Part shown: one piece after another, positions 35,807 to 45,141 of the stretch
Layout: each line of letters begins with the position of its first letter
Numbering within the stretch: position 1 is the stretch's first letter
NCBI GenBank assembly: GCA_017941635.1
Contig: JAGAVZ010000135.1
Location: forward strand, 17,979 to 81,978
Length of the DNA stretch: 64,000 nt
DNA from: Cellulosilyticum sp.
GTDB lineage: Bacteria > Bacillota > Clostridia > Lachnospirales > Cellulosilyticaceae
Direction: 5' to 3'
Translations under genes and position numbers: made by a program
The notes under the pieces: generated by a model
Databases searched by the model: none
Seen by the model: the letters and a program-made list of their open reading frames with translations, nothing else
Told to the model about the DNA's origin: nothing

Positions 35807-36994
35807 TTACCCAATAAGAGATGTATGCCTATGCTCATTTTCTTCGGTCTGCTGTACAACTCTCATATAAATATCTTCTACTCTATCCCCAAACAACTCA
35901 CTACTAAAGCACTCTACACTAGAAATTGTGTTTTCTTTAATCTTATGGTAGAGTTCTTTATCCTCTAATAATTTATTCACTTTCTCTACCATTTCTCCCA
36001 CACTAGTAAACATATATCCATTAAAATCATTTTCTAATACACCATATAAGCACTCATCTTGTTTACATACAATTGGTACACCATTAGCCAATGCTTCAAT
36101 ATAAGTCAATCCTTGTGTTTCACTATTAGAAGCACTTACAAATACCTCACCTAATTGATAGTATTTATAAATTTCTTTAGCATTAATCATACCTGTAAAT
36201 CTAATGTGCTCTGCGATACCTAATTCCTCGACACGTTTTTCTAGTGCTTCTTTATGTGGTCCATCTCCTACAATCACCAGCGTAATATCTTGTCTTTTTT
36301 CTAAGTAGAGTTTGATAGCCTTTAAAAGTTCATCCACATTTTTCTCAATTCCTAACCGTCCAACTGTTACAAGCACTCGGTGAGATAAATCGATGTCTAA
36401 ACTTTTCTTAAGATTAATCTTTTCCTCTGGTGTAATATGTTTTCTAAAACTATCAAGCTCAATCCCATTCGGAACAACTTGTATGTCTTCTTTAATGCCA
36501 TACCCTTCTAAAATACGTTTTGTTTTCTCAGTCGGCACAATAACGCCATCTACATGATTCAATAAAGTTTTAGACAAGCCAATGACTAATCTCTGTCCAA
36601 TCGCCTCATGTTTGGTGAAGTACCCTGTATAGTCTTGATAAAGTGTATGATAGGTATGCACTACTGGTATATCTAACTTTTTTGCAATTCTTCTTGCAAA
36701 TAAAAAGGTACAAAATTCTGTTTGACTATGAATCACATCTGGCTTCCACTCCAGTATCTCACGGATATAATGATCTCTAAATTTTACTGTTACACGGGCA
36801 TTAGGGTAAATATTCACCCCAAAAGAACTAATGTAATAAACATCTCCTTCCACATGAGAAGGGCCTCCATGAGCTAATGTGAGTATCTTGACATCGTGAC
36901 CATGTTCTTTGAGTTGTTTGTATAGATTTAATGTAGAAGTTACTACCCCATTTACAACGGGTGTAAACGCATCTGTAGTAATTAAAATCTTCAT
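35807..36994 (-). CDS. GT4 glycosyltransferase (diacylglycerol glucosyltransferase type)
   Basis: A 395-residue GT-B glycosyltransferase. The N-terminal ITTDAFTPVVNGVVTSTLNL is the hallmark of GT4 lipid glucosyl/mannosyltransferases such as 1,2-diacylglycerol 3-glucosyltransferase and PimA-like enzymes. The donor-site region (TVGRLGIEKNVDELL) and the EX7E-type motif (SNSETQGLTYIEAL) are intact. It probably makes membrane glycolipid from UDP- or GDP-sugar at the inner face of the membrane. AGGAGG lies before the ATG. Monocistronic. Confidence 0.88.
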   Translation of the reverse strand: MKILITTDAFTPVVNGVVTSTLNLYKQLKEHGHDVKILTLAHGGPSHVEGDVYYISSFGVNIYPNARVTVKFRDHYIREILEWKPDVIHSQTEFCTFLFARRIAKKLDIPVVHTYHTLYQDYTGYFTKHEAIGQRLVIGLSKTLLNHVDGVIVPTEKTKRILEGYGIKEDIQVVPNGIELDSFRKHITPEEKINLKKSLDIDLSHRVLVTVGRLGIEKNVDELLKAIKLYLEKRQDITLVIVGDGPHKEALEKRVEELGIAEHIRFTGMINAKEIYKYYQLGEVFVSASNSETQGLTYIEALANGVPIVCKQDECLYGVLENDFNGYMFTSVGEMVEKVNKLLEDKELYHKIKENTISSVECFSSELFGDRVEDIYMRVVQQTEENEHRHTSLIG

Positions 36995-37123
36995 ACTCTA
37001 CCTCCTAATTCTTATTACAGTAGTCCTATTACTATTATAGACAAATTTTCTGAATCTATTAACACATTCACAATATCTTTATAAGTTTTTTAGTTATTTT
37101 ACCTTATATCTACACGGTATTAA

Positions 37124-37172
37124 TGTTTATTCACGTTTTACCCATCATTCTTTAAATGTTTATTCGTGTTTT
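37124..37172 (+). promoter_or_regulatory. Direct repeats upstream of the DeoR gene
   Basis: TGTTTATTCACGTTTT (37124-37139) and TGTTTATTCGTGTTTT (37157-37172) differ at two positions and lie 33 bp (about three helical turns) apart, just upstream of the promoter. Possible operators of the DeoR regulator. Confidence 0.5.
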
Positions 37173-37185
37173 TTAATGTTTTTGC

Positions 37186-37214
37186 TTGACTTTTCAGAAT
37201 TATAGGATTATATT
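37186..37214 (+). promoter_or_regulatory. Promoter of the DeoR regulator gene
   Basis: TTGACT (37186-37191), a 17-bp spacer, TATATT (37209-37214). The leader is about 65 nt. Confidence 0.75.
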
Positions 37215-37287
37215 CATTACATAAAGAGGATGTAGGTCGACATACATAAACTCTTTCTATACATCAGAACAAAGGGGAGATTGATTT

Positions 37288-38085
37288 ATGTTTATTGAAG
37301 AACGTCATCAAGCTATTTTAAAGATTGTTAATGAATCAGGAAGAATTTCTATTGGAGATATCCAAGAAAAATTTAGTATTTCAGTAGACTCTGCTAGAAG
37401 AGACCTTCGTATATTAGAAGAAAAAGGACTTCTAAAACGTACTCATGGTGGTGCTATTCCACTTGCTCAGGTAGGAGATATTCCACCTAGAATAAGGGAT
37501 ATTCAAAATATCAGTCGTGGTGAAAGCTATGACCTTATCGCTAAACAAGCAGCTACTTTAGTGAAGGAAAATGATATTGTCTATTTAACCAGTGGTTCTT
37601 TAGGCTTTCTTATGCTTAAATATTTACCAAGAGATTTTCACTACACACTTGTAGTCAATTCTGCAACACTTGCAGATCAACTTAAATACTGGGATAATAT
37701 CAGCGTTTATATCACAGGCGGTAAAATGCGTCAAAATGCAACCACAGCTATGGTTGATAGTATGGCTATTAAATTTATTCAAAATATGAATTTTGATGTT
37801 GCCTTTATGACAGGTGCTGGACTTGATGCTCAATTTGGCTTCTCTAATAGTACGCCTGAAACTGCTGCCTTCCAAGAAGCTGTTATTATGAATTCACGAA
37901 AAAACGTGTTACTTCTTCCTTCTAGCAAAGTTGGATATAAAGCTTTTATTAAAGTATGTGATACTAGCAAATTTAATATGCTTATTACAGACTGGGATGC
38001 TTCAGAAGAACATCTCTCTCAAATCGAAGAAACAGGTGTCCAAGTCGTTGTTGTTACTAATCCAAATCCAAATGATACAGAATAA
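37288..38085 (+). CDS. DeoR/GlpR-family transcriptional regulator
   Basis: 265 residues. The N-terminal DeoR helix-turn-helix (residues 1-55: EERHQAILKIVNESGRIS, then VDSARRDLRILEEKGLLKR) is followed by THGGA and a DeoRC sugar-phosphate sensor domain with the LTSGS and GKMRQN segments. AAGGGGAG precedes the ATG. Such proteins repress sugar or nucleoside genes and are released by sugar phosphates. No sugar operon is adjacent, so the target is unknown; autoregulation through the upstream repeats is possible. Confidence 0.9.
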   Translation: MFIEERHQAILKIVNESGRISIGDIQEKFSISVDSARRDLRILEEKGLLKRTHGGAIPLAQVGDIPPRIRDIQNISRGESYDLIAKQAATLVKENDIVYLTSGSLGFLMLKYLPRDFHYTLVVNSATLADQLKYWDNISVYITGGKMRQNATTAMVDSMAIKFIQNMNFDVAFMTGAGLDAQFGFSNSTPETAAFQEAVIMNSRKNVLLLPSSKVGYKAFIKVCDTSKFNMLITDWDASEEHLSQIEETGVQVVVVTNPNPNDTE

Positions 38086-38110
38086 AACCTAAATAACGCC
38101 AAACATATTA

Positions 38111-38156
38111 AAAAGCAACTAGGATATCTTTACTTCGCTTGATCCTAGTTGCTTTT
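38111..38156 (+). terminator. Terminator of the DeoR gene
   Basis: A 15-bp stem AAAAGCAACTAGGAT / ATCCTAGTTGCTTTT. Confidence 0.9.
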
Positions 38157-38211
38157 CTATGTAACATTTTATTTTCTAGCCTAATCCATTAGTTTACTTT
38201 TTATATGTCAT

Positions 38212-38526
38212 TTATATAAATCTTTGAATTGTTTCCATTCTTTCATCACGTTTTAACACTGACAATCTATGTGTTTTTCCATTCTTAAGCCTCACATCAA
38301 TACCTGTAGGAATAAATAAACTTACATTGCATTTCTTAATTTCTGCAATATCCTTCATCTCAATATCAAATTCTGTTGCAAAACCTACTCGTACATGAAT
38401 ACGTTGATTAGTGATAAAGATTTTTCCCCTTTTTTGAGAATACATGAAAAGTACTTTTTCCCAATAATCTCCTTTAATCTCGTCTTGCACAATCTCTCCT
38501 GGTCTAAGTTCTAAATCTGTTGCTAT
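38212..38526 (-). CDS. Small GRAM/PH-like domain protein with non-standard start
   Basis: About 104 residues. KGDYWEKVLFMYSQKRGKIF followed by ITNQRIHV is the pattern of bacterial GRAM/PH-like proteins (beta strand, basic turn, TNxR). The clear ATG/GTG option is GTG at 38490 (92 residues, AGGAGAGATT upstream). But the frame stays homologous-looking upstream (DLELRPGEIVQDEI, the usual opening of this family), and a better ribosome site, GGAGGAG, lies 5-7 bases before an ATA codon at 38524-38526. Either ATA is a rare start or the original start has mutated. Confidence 0.6.
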   Translation of the reverse strand: MATDLELRPGEIVQDEIKGDYWEKVLFMYSQKRGKIFITNQRIHVRVGFATEFDIEMKDIAEIKKCNVSLFIPTGIDVRLKNGKTHRLSVLKRDERMETIQRFI

Positions 38527-38832
38527 TTTATCTCCTCCATATAATCTTATTTTTTATAATATATCCTCATTCATGGCGATACAAATACTGTATAATATTG
38601 TTAATATTTTAATTATTTTTAGTTTTATTATGCAACAAAAAACCTAGAAAGTTAGTATCAACTAAACCTTCTAGGTTTTATTTTCCGTCCCTTTATTTAT
38701 AGGTAATAATGTTCTACCTACAAGACCACTTATAAAATAAGTACTAATTCTTGTGAAGTAAAATACTTCGTATTTCATTTTACTTTACATATGCCCACTT
38801 TTGCAACATCCTTTATGTGCATATAGAGGAAA
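38527..38832. other. Spacer with convergent/divergent signals
   Basis: About 306 bp without a gene. Holds a hairpin at 38639-38679 (AAAACCTAGAA / TTCTAGGTTTT, terminator-like in both orientations) and a weaker AAGTAAAAT / ATTTTACTT inverted repeat near 38757-38786. Nothing else seen. Confidence 0.6.
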
Positions 38833-40323
38833 TTAATGCATCTCGAAGTATTTATCCATGTCTCCAATCATATCATTAATAGATTGTGTATTAGCATTTA
38901 GAACCCCTAATTGTTTCACATTTTCTTCAAAGATTGCTAAGGTTTCATTTGCATTTGTCATAGTTTTTGTTGCAATCCCATAAACATTAACTACGCTCTC
39001 GTAGAGTTGTTCACTATCTCCTACAGCATCTTTGACTTGATTTGAAACCCTTTTAACTTCTTCTTGTACAATATCATTACTTTCTTTAATGGTATTAAAG
39101 ATTCTACTTGTATGATTTACAAGTTCTTGTTGCTGTACTGTTTCACCAAGTAATTCATTAACTTTAGTTGCTGAAACATTTGTTTCATACTCTACTTCTT
39201 TAATAATGGTGTCAATATGACTCGCATTATTTTTACTTTGCTCTGCTAGCTTTTTGATTTCATCTGCAACAACAGCAAATCCTCTTCCTGCTTCACCAGC
39301 TCTAGCTGCTTCAATTGAAGCATTAAGTGCTAAAAGGTTTGTTTGCTCTGCAATATCTGAAATTACATTAGTAATCGTTACAATATTACTTGATTTGGCT
39401 GTAAGTTCTTTCATAGAACGGCTTACTTCATTATTCTTATCTGTAATCATTTGGCTCTTATTAAGTAAATTCTCCACAATAACTAAGCCATCTGTAATAG
39501 CTGCTGTTACTTCATCTGAACAATTCGTTACTTTTTGAGTTGCAGCTGATACTTCTTGCATTTTTTGCTTAATCCCATCGATTAAGATAGTTTCTTTTTC
39601 TATCTCTTTTGAAGTATCTGTTGCCCCTGTTGCCATATCCTTAACTGATGTTGTAGCTTCCTCAGTTGTTGCTGTAAATTCTTCTACAGTCGTATTAAGT
39701 TCTTCTGTATTTCTTTTTACACTTTCAGAAATAGCTGCAAGTTCATCAATCATCATTTGTAGCTTTTTATTATTTTCTGCTGTTTCTTTACTTAGTTCTT
39801 CAGCCTTCTTATCCATCGCAATCATTTCCTTAGCCACAATGTAAACAACATATAATCCTACAATTAAAGTAATTGCAATTACTGTTAATTCATCTCGTCT
39901 TCCACTATGTAGTTGTGAGAGAAAAAATGTTGTCATGATACTTAATATAGTTACAATTTGTATCACGATTACTTTTTTATTTTTATATATTAACATAAAT
40001 ACTATAATAGGAAACATCATTGCATATGCCGATTGTTTAGCTGTTGTACACATGACACACAGATACATGAGGTCGAACCCCACCAATAAAGTAATCGGTA
40101 CCTTATGATCTTCACTTTTTTTCTTATACAGGATAAGCGCTATTGTTATGCCAATAATACCTATTACATTAATACCTACGGCGTTTACTACATCTGTTCT
40201 ACCTTTTAGACATTCAAATGTTGACGCCCCACAAATACTTAAGTAAAGCATAGCAAATATCTTTAGTGCCATGCTATTAAGTTTAGTATAGTTCTCATCA
40301 TATTGTTGATTTATCTTTTTCAC
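38833..40323 (-). CDS. Methyl-accepting chemotaxis protein with multi-helix membrane sensor
   Basis: 496 residues. About five or six membrane helices (residues 18-165) replace the usual extracellular ligand domain. The C-terminal cytoplasmic hairpin (about 200-490) carries the chemoreceptor core ([19 protein letters not shown]) that binds CheA/CheW. GTG start with GGGGG upstream. The start codon and its ribosome site are duplicated 35 bp upstream (see repeat). No che genes lie nearby, so it is an orphan receptor serving chemotaxis genes elsewhere. Confidence 0.92.
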   Translation of the reverse strand: MKKINQQYDENYTKLNSMALKIFAMLYLSICGASTFECLKGRTDVVNAVGINVIGIIGITIALILYKKKSEDHKVPITLLVGFDLMYLCVMCTTAKQSAYAMMFPIIVFMLIYKNKKVIVIQIVTILSIMTTFFLSQLHSGRRDELTVIAITLIVGLYVVYIVAKEMIAMDKKAEELSKETAENNKKLQMMIDELAAISESVKRNTEELNTTVEEFTATTEEATTSVKDMATGATDTSKEIEKETILIDGIKQKMQEVSAATQKVTNCSDEVTAAITDGLVIVENLLNKSQMITDKNNEVSRSMKELTAKSSNIVTITNVISDIAEQTNLLALNASIEAARAGEAGRGFAVVADEIKKLAEQSKNNASHIDTIIKEVEYETNVSATKVNELLGETVQQQELVNHTSRIFNTIKESNDIVQEEVKRVSNQVKDAVGDSEQLYESVVNVYGIATKTMTNANETLAIFEENVKQLGVLNANTQSINDMIGDMDKYFEMH

Positions 40324-40371
40324 TTATTTTCCCCCCATTGTTGATTTATCTTTTTCACTTATTTTCCCCCT
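40302..40371 (-). repeat. 35-bp perfect direct duplication over the MCP start
   Basis: Two copies (40302-40336 and 40337-40371) each contain G-rich ribosome site, GTG and the first seven codons. The upstream copy creates a 12-codon frame ([12 protein letters not shown]) starting at 40358 whose TGA stop overlaps the real GTG start (GTGA). Confidence 0.9.
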
Positions 40372-40698
40372 ATTGTTGTCATAACCTTCTATATAGTATA
40401 GAAGAAAGCGTTTAAGAAATTCCATAAAAATTATCCAATGTTATGTGATTTTCAACAATATATCCATAAAAGTTTTATATTTAAAGCTTTTTCATATCTA
40501 ATTTTATTTTTTATATCTTATATTTGCCCCCAAGTTTAATATTACCTCATTATCATTTTACAATTAAAGTACCTTAACCTTAGACAAACTAAAAGCGTCC
40601 TGTAGTTTCATCCACAAGACGCTTTGATTTTACTTAGTTTATCCCCATTTTTTCAATTTTTCCATAGGATAAACTCATATCTATTCTTTTATCTTAAA
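40324..40698. other. Spacer upstream of the MCP gene
   Basis: Holds the 35-bp duplication at its left edge, the presumed MCP promoter in AT-rich DNA, and a terminator for the flavoenzyme gene at 40592-40625 (AAAGCGTC / GACGCTTT). No gene seen. Confidence 0.6.
40592..40625 (-). terminator. Terminator downstream of the flavoenzyme gene
   Basis: AAAGCGTC / GACGCTTT stem, extendable by TGT/ACA around a mismatch, with a short T-run on the minus strand. Confidence 0.65.
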
Positions 40699-42033
40699 TT
40701 ATTTCGCTACATTTCCTGCTACATTTAATGCATCCCATGTACGTGCAAATGGTGGTGCATAGCATAAATCTAACATACCTAATTGTTTTGTTGTCATTTT
40801 AGCATAGATTGCTGCTGCTAATGTGTTTGTACGAAGTACTGCATCTTTTTTACCAACAATTTGTCCACCTAAAATAACCTTAGTATTTGCATCGTAAATT
40901 AATTTGATGTAAATATCAGATTGTCCTGGTAAATAGTTTGTATGGTTTTTCTCTGTAATGAATGTTGTTTTATATTCAATACCCATTTCTGCTACTTCAT
41001 CTTCTGAAAGACCCGTACGTCCAGCTTCCATGTGCAGTGCTTTTAAGCAGCTTGATGCTAAAGTTCCTTCGAATTTCTCATGAGCACCACCTAAGTTTTC
41101 TCCAACTGTACGTCCTAATTTGTTTGCACTTGTTGCAAGAGGAATATAAGCTGGCTCTTCTTTTAATAAGTGTGGTACTGTTGCACAGTCACCTGCTGCA
41201 TAGATATCTTCTACAGATGTTCTACCTTCGTCATCAACGATGATTGCACCGTTTGGTAACATATCAAATCCTACATTTTTTAAGAATCCTGTATTTGGTC
41301 TTACACCAATTGCAAGTACAACTAAATCTACATCAAATGCACCATCAGCTGTTACAATTTGCTCTACTTTATCTGTTCCATTGAAACCAGTAACCATTGT
41401 GTTAAGACGTAAGTCAACACCCGCTGCTTTGATTTCTGTTTCTAAAATATCTGTGATTTCTTTATCAAAAGAACCTTTAAGAACGCGGTCTCCTGATTGG
41501 AACACTGTAACTTCTTTACCTAATTTTTTAGCTGCTTCTGCAACTTCTAAACCGATAAATCCAGCACCAATAATACCTACCTTTTGGATAGACTCATCTT
41601 GCATTTTTGCTCTTAAGATGTGACCATCATTCATATCTCTCAGTGTGTAGATATTTTCTAAGTGAATGTTATTGATTGGTGGAACGACTGGACTTGCACC
41701 TGTTGCAATCATAAGTTTGTCATAAGCTTCTGTGAAAACTTCACCTGTTTGTAAGTTTTTAACTTCAACAGTTTTTTCCTCAGCGTTTACACTAAGTACT
41801 TCGTGCTCCACATATACTTCAATACCTGATTCAATCGCTTGTTGTGGTGTTCTTGCAAATAGATTTTCAGCTCTATCAAAGAACCCACCTACAAAGTAAG
41901 GTAACCCACATCCACCAAATGAAATGTGTGGTGTTTTTTCATAAACAATAACTTGTGCTTCTTTCTGACTACGTTTTAGCTTGGCTGCAGCACTCATACC
42001 AGCTGCAATACCCCCGATGATAATTACTTTCAT
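40699..42033 (-). CDS. FAD-dependent CoA-disulfide reductase / NADH oxidase family
   Basis: 444 residues. FAD-binding GGIAAGMSAAAKLKR at the N-terminus, single redox Cys in GGCGLPYFVGG (C42), NAD(P)-binding GIIGAGFIGLEVAEAA and the C-terminal FAD motif IYAAGDCA. The one-cysteine active site with GLPYF is that of CoA-disulfide reductases (and related persulfide reductases/NADH oxidases) rather than glutathione reductase. Such enzymes reduce disulfides or peroxide/oxygen in anaerobes. The neighbouring cystine-type symporter supports a role in low-molecular-weight thiol metabolism. Reduced substrate not certain. Confidence 0.9.
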   Translation of the reverse strand: MKVIIIGGIAAGMSAAAKLKRSQKEAQVIVYEKTPHISFGGCGLPYFVGGFFDRAENLFARTPQQAIESGIEVYVEHEVLSVNAEEKTVEVKNLQTGEVFTEAYDKLMIATGASPVVPPINNIHLENIYTLRDMNDGHILRAKMQDESIQKVGIIGAGFIGLEVAEAAKKLGKEVTVFQSGDRVLKGSFDKEITDILETEIKAAGVDLRLNTMVTGFNGTDKVEQIVTADGAFDVDLVVLAIGVRPNTGFLKNVGFDMLPNGAIIVDDEGRTSVEDIYAAGDCATVPHLLKEEPAYIPLATSANKLGRTVGENLGGAHEKFEGTLASSCLKALHMEAGRTGLSEDEVAEMGIEYKTTFITEKNHTNYLPGQSDIYIKLIYDANTKVILGGQIVGKKDAVLRTNTLAAAIYAKMTTKQLGMLDLCYAPPFARTWDALNVAGNVAK

Positions 42034-42227
42034 ACTGATGTCCTATCCTTTTTGTGTCATTTAATTTACTGTGTGATTTAATGTATGTCTTAACTCTTTG
42101 TAAAGCATCTATAGTTAAAGGCCTAAACTTTTCATTTAAGCCCATTTAACTCTAAAAAACAAACTTTTACTTCTTAAACTTAATCTTTAATCTACTAACT
42201 TTAAATCTTTGGGTCTAAATATTATTT

Positions 42228-43619
42228 CTAAGCATCTTGTTTAGCATATTCATTGCTTGAAGATAACCCCTTAATCTTTAGAGACTTATCCACCACTAAG
42301 GCACTTAACATTGTTCCATTTACATTGAGCATAGTTCTACCCATATCTAAAATTGGGTCAATGGCAATAATTGCACCTAGAAGAGGGAAGTATTCTCCCA
42401 TGCCCATTCCTGAAATAACAACAGAAATTGCAAGTGTTGCTGAACCTGGAAGTCCTGCAATACCAAATGAACTAATGGCAATAACAATTGCTAACATAAC
42501 AAAAAAGCTGATATCCATTTCCATACCTGTCATCTGCGCTAACATAATCGTTACTAAACTTGGGTAAAGACCTGCACAACCATTCATTCCCATATTAGAG
42601 CCTAAACTTCCTACAAAGCTTGCTACCCCTTCATCTACACCAAATTTCTGATGAAGTGTTTCAATCGTCACAGGTAATGTTCCCAAACTCGAACGAGATG
42701 TAAATGCTAATACCAATGGTTCAACTGCATTTTTGATGTATGTTTTAGGTCCAATGCCATTAAACATGGCAATTATTAAATGCACAATAAACATCAAGAA
42801 AATCCCTAAATAAATTGCAAAAATGAATTTTGCTACTGTACCTAATACGTCCATCCCTCTTGATGTAATTGTATTTGCAAATAATGCAATGACTGCGTAT
42901 GGCATGAATTTAATGATTGTCATTGCCACACTTAAAATAATTTTATAGAATGCCTCAACCCATTTTACAAATGGATCAATCACATCACTATGTTTTTTGC
43001 TAAGACGTCTAATAGCAACACCAATAAACGCTGCAAAGATTACAACCGCCACGACTTTTCCTTCAGCCATAGCTTGTACCACATTGGCTGGTAGTAATCC
43101 TCTTAATGTATCTACGATGTTTGTAATTTCTCTAATTTCAGCATTCCCACCTTCAACAACTAATCCTGCTCCAAGGTTTAGGAACTGCCCAATAAAAATA
43201 CCTAGAACCGCTGCAATGAGCGTTGTCCCTACTAACATTCCAATCGTTCTTGCAGTCATTTTGCCAAGGTTTTCACCTTGCATATTCATAATAACCTTTA
43301 CAATTGATAAGAATACTAGTGGTACAACTAGCATCTTAAGTAGGTCCATAAAGCCATTTCCTACAAGCCCATACCAACTTGATACTTCACTGAGCCACTT
43401 GATATCACCAGGTACTGATGGAAAACCTGCTACCCATTGAATAATAATTCCTAAAGCAAATCCCATTAATGTACCGACAATCATTCGTGAAGAAAACTTC
43501 ACTTTTTTCTTCTCTAGCTTGTTAATCACCATGAATAACATAATGATTACAGCAATAAAAAGCCAAGTCTTCACGTTACTCAGTAATAAAAACTCTGATA
43601 AAAACGTGCTGTCAGCCAT
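42228..43619 (-). CDS. tcyP: Dicarboxylate/amino acid:cation symporter, L-cystine type (TcyP-like)
   Basis: A 463-residue DAACS-family transporter with about nine helices and two re-entrant loops. SRSSLGTLPVT (hairpin 1) and the NVNGTMLSALVVDKS end (helix 8) are diagnostic, and the overall text is closest to the TcyP/YhcL cystine branch rather than glutamate transporters. AAGGAG lies before the ATG. The next gene downstream (190 bp) is a disulfide reductase, a plausible import-then-reduce pair. Confidence 0.88.
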   Translation of the reverse strand: MADSTFLSEFLLLSNVKTWLFIAVIIMLFMVINKLEKKKVKFSSRMIVGTLMGFALGIIIQWVAGFPSVPGDIKWLSEVSSWYGLVGNGFMDLLKMLVVPLVFLSIVKVIMNMQGENLGKMTARTIGMLVGTTLIAAVLGIFIGQFLNLGAGLVVEGGNAEIREITNIVDTLRGLLPANVVQAMAEGKVVAVVIFAAFIGVAIRRLSKKHSDVIDPFVKWVEAFYKIILSVAMTIIKFMPYAVIALFANTITSRGMDVLGTVAKFIFAIYLGIFLMFIVHLIIAMFNGIGPKTYIKNAVEPLVLAFTSRSSLGTLPVTIETLHQKFGVDEGVASFVGSLGSNMGMNGCAGLYPSLVTIMLAQMTGMEMDISFFVMLAIVIAISSFGIAGLPGSATLAISVVISGMGMGEYFPLLGAIIAIDPILDMGRTMLNVNGTMLSALVVDKSLKIKGLSSSNEYAKQDA

Positions 43620-43894
43620 ACACTTCTCCTTATTTAATTAATCTTTCATATTAAATAATCGGCTATATACAACCAATTATTTACTTTTTTAGTCAAATTG
43701 TCCTATTTTATTAGTAAATCATATAATTTACAAGTTATCAAGAGATTGGCTATTAATTAAGTTTTTAACAAAGTTTAGAGACTCTTCGCAAGCTCTTTTA
43801 AATATGTTTTAGTTAGATATTTTTTACAATCCTAACACGAATAAATCTCTTGATTTTCTAAGTGTTTTAGGATTTTTTGCAGTCTTTGTCTATG

Positions 43895-43972
43895 CTACTT
43901 TTCATATTGATTTGCAGGCATTCCATAAGTGCTAAACTTCTCTCTAACCTCTACTACACCTTCTTTCTTGAA
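43895..43972 (-). pseudogene. Short C-terminal protein remnant
   Basis: A 25-codon frame ending in REKFSTYGMPANQYEK and a stop reads like a genuine protein C-terminus, but has a stop directly upstream and no start. Likely a relic of a deleted gene. Family not recognised. Confidence 0.3.
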
Positions 43973-44186
43973 TTATGACACAAAAATTTTTTCCTTTAAA
44001 TAATTCAAAGTGCTTTTGAATAAATTACCATGCCTAATTTTTACCTATATGGATATACTATATTTCCTCATATTCTTATATTGTAAATTTTCCTTTTAAA
44101 TCTTCTTCAATTTTTTATATAATACTTGTGTTAAGTTTTCACGTTAACACCCAATTCTACATACACTTAACATTGCAATAATACAT

Positions 44187-44242
44187 ATAAAGAAACCCTA
44201 CTGTGCCTAGTCCATCTCTACACTAATGCCAGTAGGGTTTCT
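44187..44242 (-). terminator. Terminator of the TrmO gene
   Basis: A perfect 15-bp stem AAAGAAACCCTACTG / CAGTAGGGTTTCTTT with a 26-base loop, directly abutting the stop codon of the TrmO gene. Confidence 0.85.
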
Positions 44243-44944
44243 TTAATTTCTAAGTCGTGATTCTACCTTACATACAATTAGTAACTTTTCTACCACTTGA
44301 AATTTCACTTCCAAATCTGCAAACTCCATGCCATAAATTCTCTGGGAATCTGCTTGGTACGGCGGTCTTGGATCTTGAGCTAAAACTTGTATCAAAGCTT
44401 CTCGTTTCTCTACTGGTACTAATGATAACCATTCTTCAGGAAATTCTACTTCTAATTCATATCCTTTATTTTGCTCAGAAAAACCACCCAGCGCTTCTAC
44501 ATGACAATCTACAGCTGGAACATAAGGTTTGATATCATAAATGGGTGTACCATCCAATAAGTCTGCTCCCAATACATGTAATACAGGTCCTTCTTGCTTA
44601 GAATACTCAATATAATCTATCTTCACGCACGATAAGCCTAAATTATTTGGCCTAAAAGGTGAGCGAGTTGCAAAAACACCCATTCTGATATTTCCTCCTA
44701 ATCGAGGTGGTTTTACTGTAGGTGACCATTCCTTCCCAACTGCCTTAGAAAATTGCCATATGAGCCAAACATGAGAAAAACCATCTATTCCCCTAACTGC
44801 ATTGGCATCTCTATACTCTGGTTCAAAAACAATCTTCGCTTTTAATGCACTAGCAATTCCGCTTTGTCGTGGAATCCCAAACTTACTCGGAAAATCACTG
44901 CGAATATGTGCAATCGGCCTTATTACAAACTCTTTCATATTCAT
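44243..44944 (-). CDS. trmO: tRNA (N6-threonylcarbamoyladenosine-37) methyltransferase TrmO/TsaA
   Basis: 233 residues of the TsaA/TrmO family, which uses SAM to methylate t6A37 of threonine tRNA. The N-terminal FVIRPIAHIRSDFPSKFGIP, central FSHVWLIWQF and RSPFRPNNLGLS (the conserved RPN-GLS motif) are all present, as is the C-terminal DPRPPYQ. AAAGGAG is 6 bases upstream of the ATG. Monocistronic. Unlike classical SAM methyltransferases it forms a beta-barrel. Confidence 0.93.
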   Translation of the reverse strand: MNMKEFVIRPIAHIRSDFPSKFGIPRQSGIASALKAKIVFEPEYRDANAVRGIDGFSHVWLIWQFSKAVGKEWSPTVKPPRLGGNIRMGVFATRSPFRPNNLGLSCVKIDYIEYSKQEGPVLHVLGADLLDGTPIYDIKPYVPAVDCHVEALGGFSEQNKGYELEVEFPEEWLSLVPVEKREALIQVLAQDPRPPYQADSQRIYGMEFADLEVKFQVVEKLLIVCKVESRLRN

Positions 44945-45096
44945 AATTTCTCCTTTACTCTCTATATTCTTCCTTAATTTCAGTTATCTATATAAAATGT
45001 CTCTTAATCCTTAAGAGGTACGTTCTCTATATTCTATTTGTCTTCCTAGTATGTTCACTATAAATCAGTGAATCACTATCTATGACCTAAATTACA

Positions 45097-45131
45097 AAAG
45101 GAGCATCCACCAAACTTGTAATGCTCCTTGA
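45097..45131 (-). terminator. Terminator of the HARE-HTH gene
   Basis: AAAGGAGCAT / ATGCTCCTT stem with a T-run on the minus strand. Confidence 0.8.
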
Positions 45132-45141
45132 TTGTCTCTTA

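Larger units (their letters stand above)
43620..44242. other. Long AT-rich spacer with a remnant-like frame
   Basis: About 620 bp. The left part should hold the tcyP promoter; I looked for SAM-I or T-box text and found none. A minus-strand coding-like remnant lies at 43895-43972, a hairpin with + strand T-run at about 43831-43876, and the TrmO terminator at 44187-44242. No intact gene. Confidence 0.5.

Noticed and set aside
43735..43810. Possible SAM-I riboswitch start (TTATCAAGAG) near the cystine symporter
   Set aside because: The conserved core (GGAGGGA, then GAAACCC-GGCAACC-type text) is absent, and the strand is wrong for the symporter.
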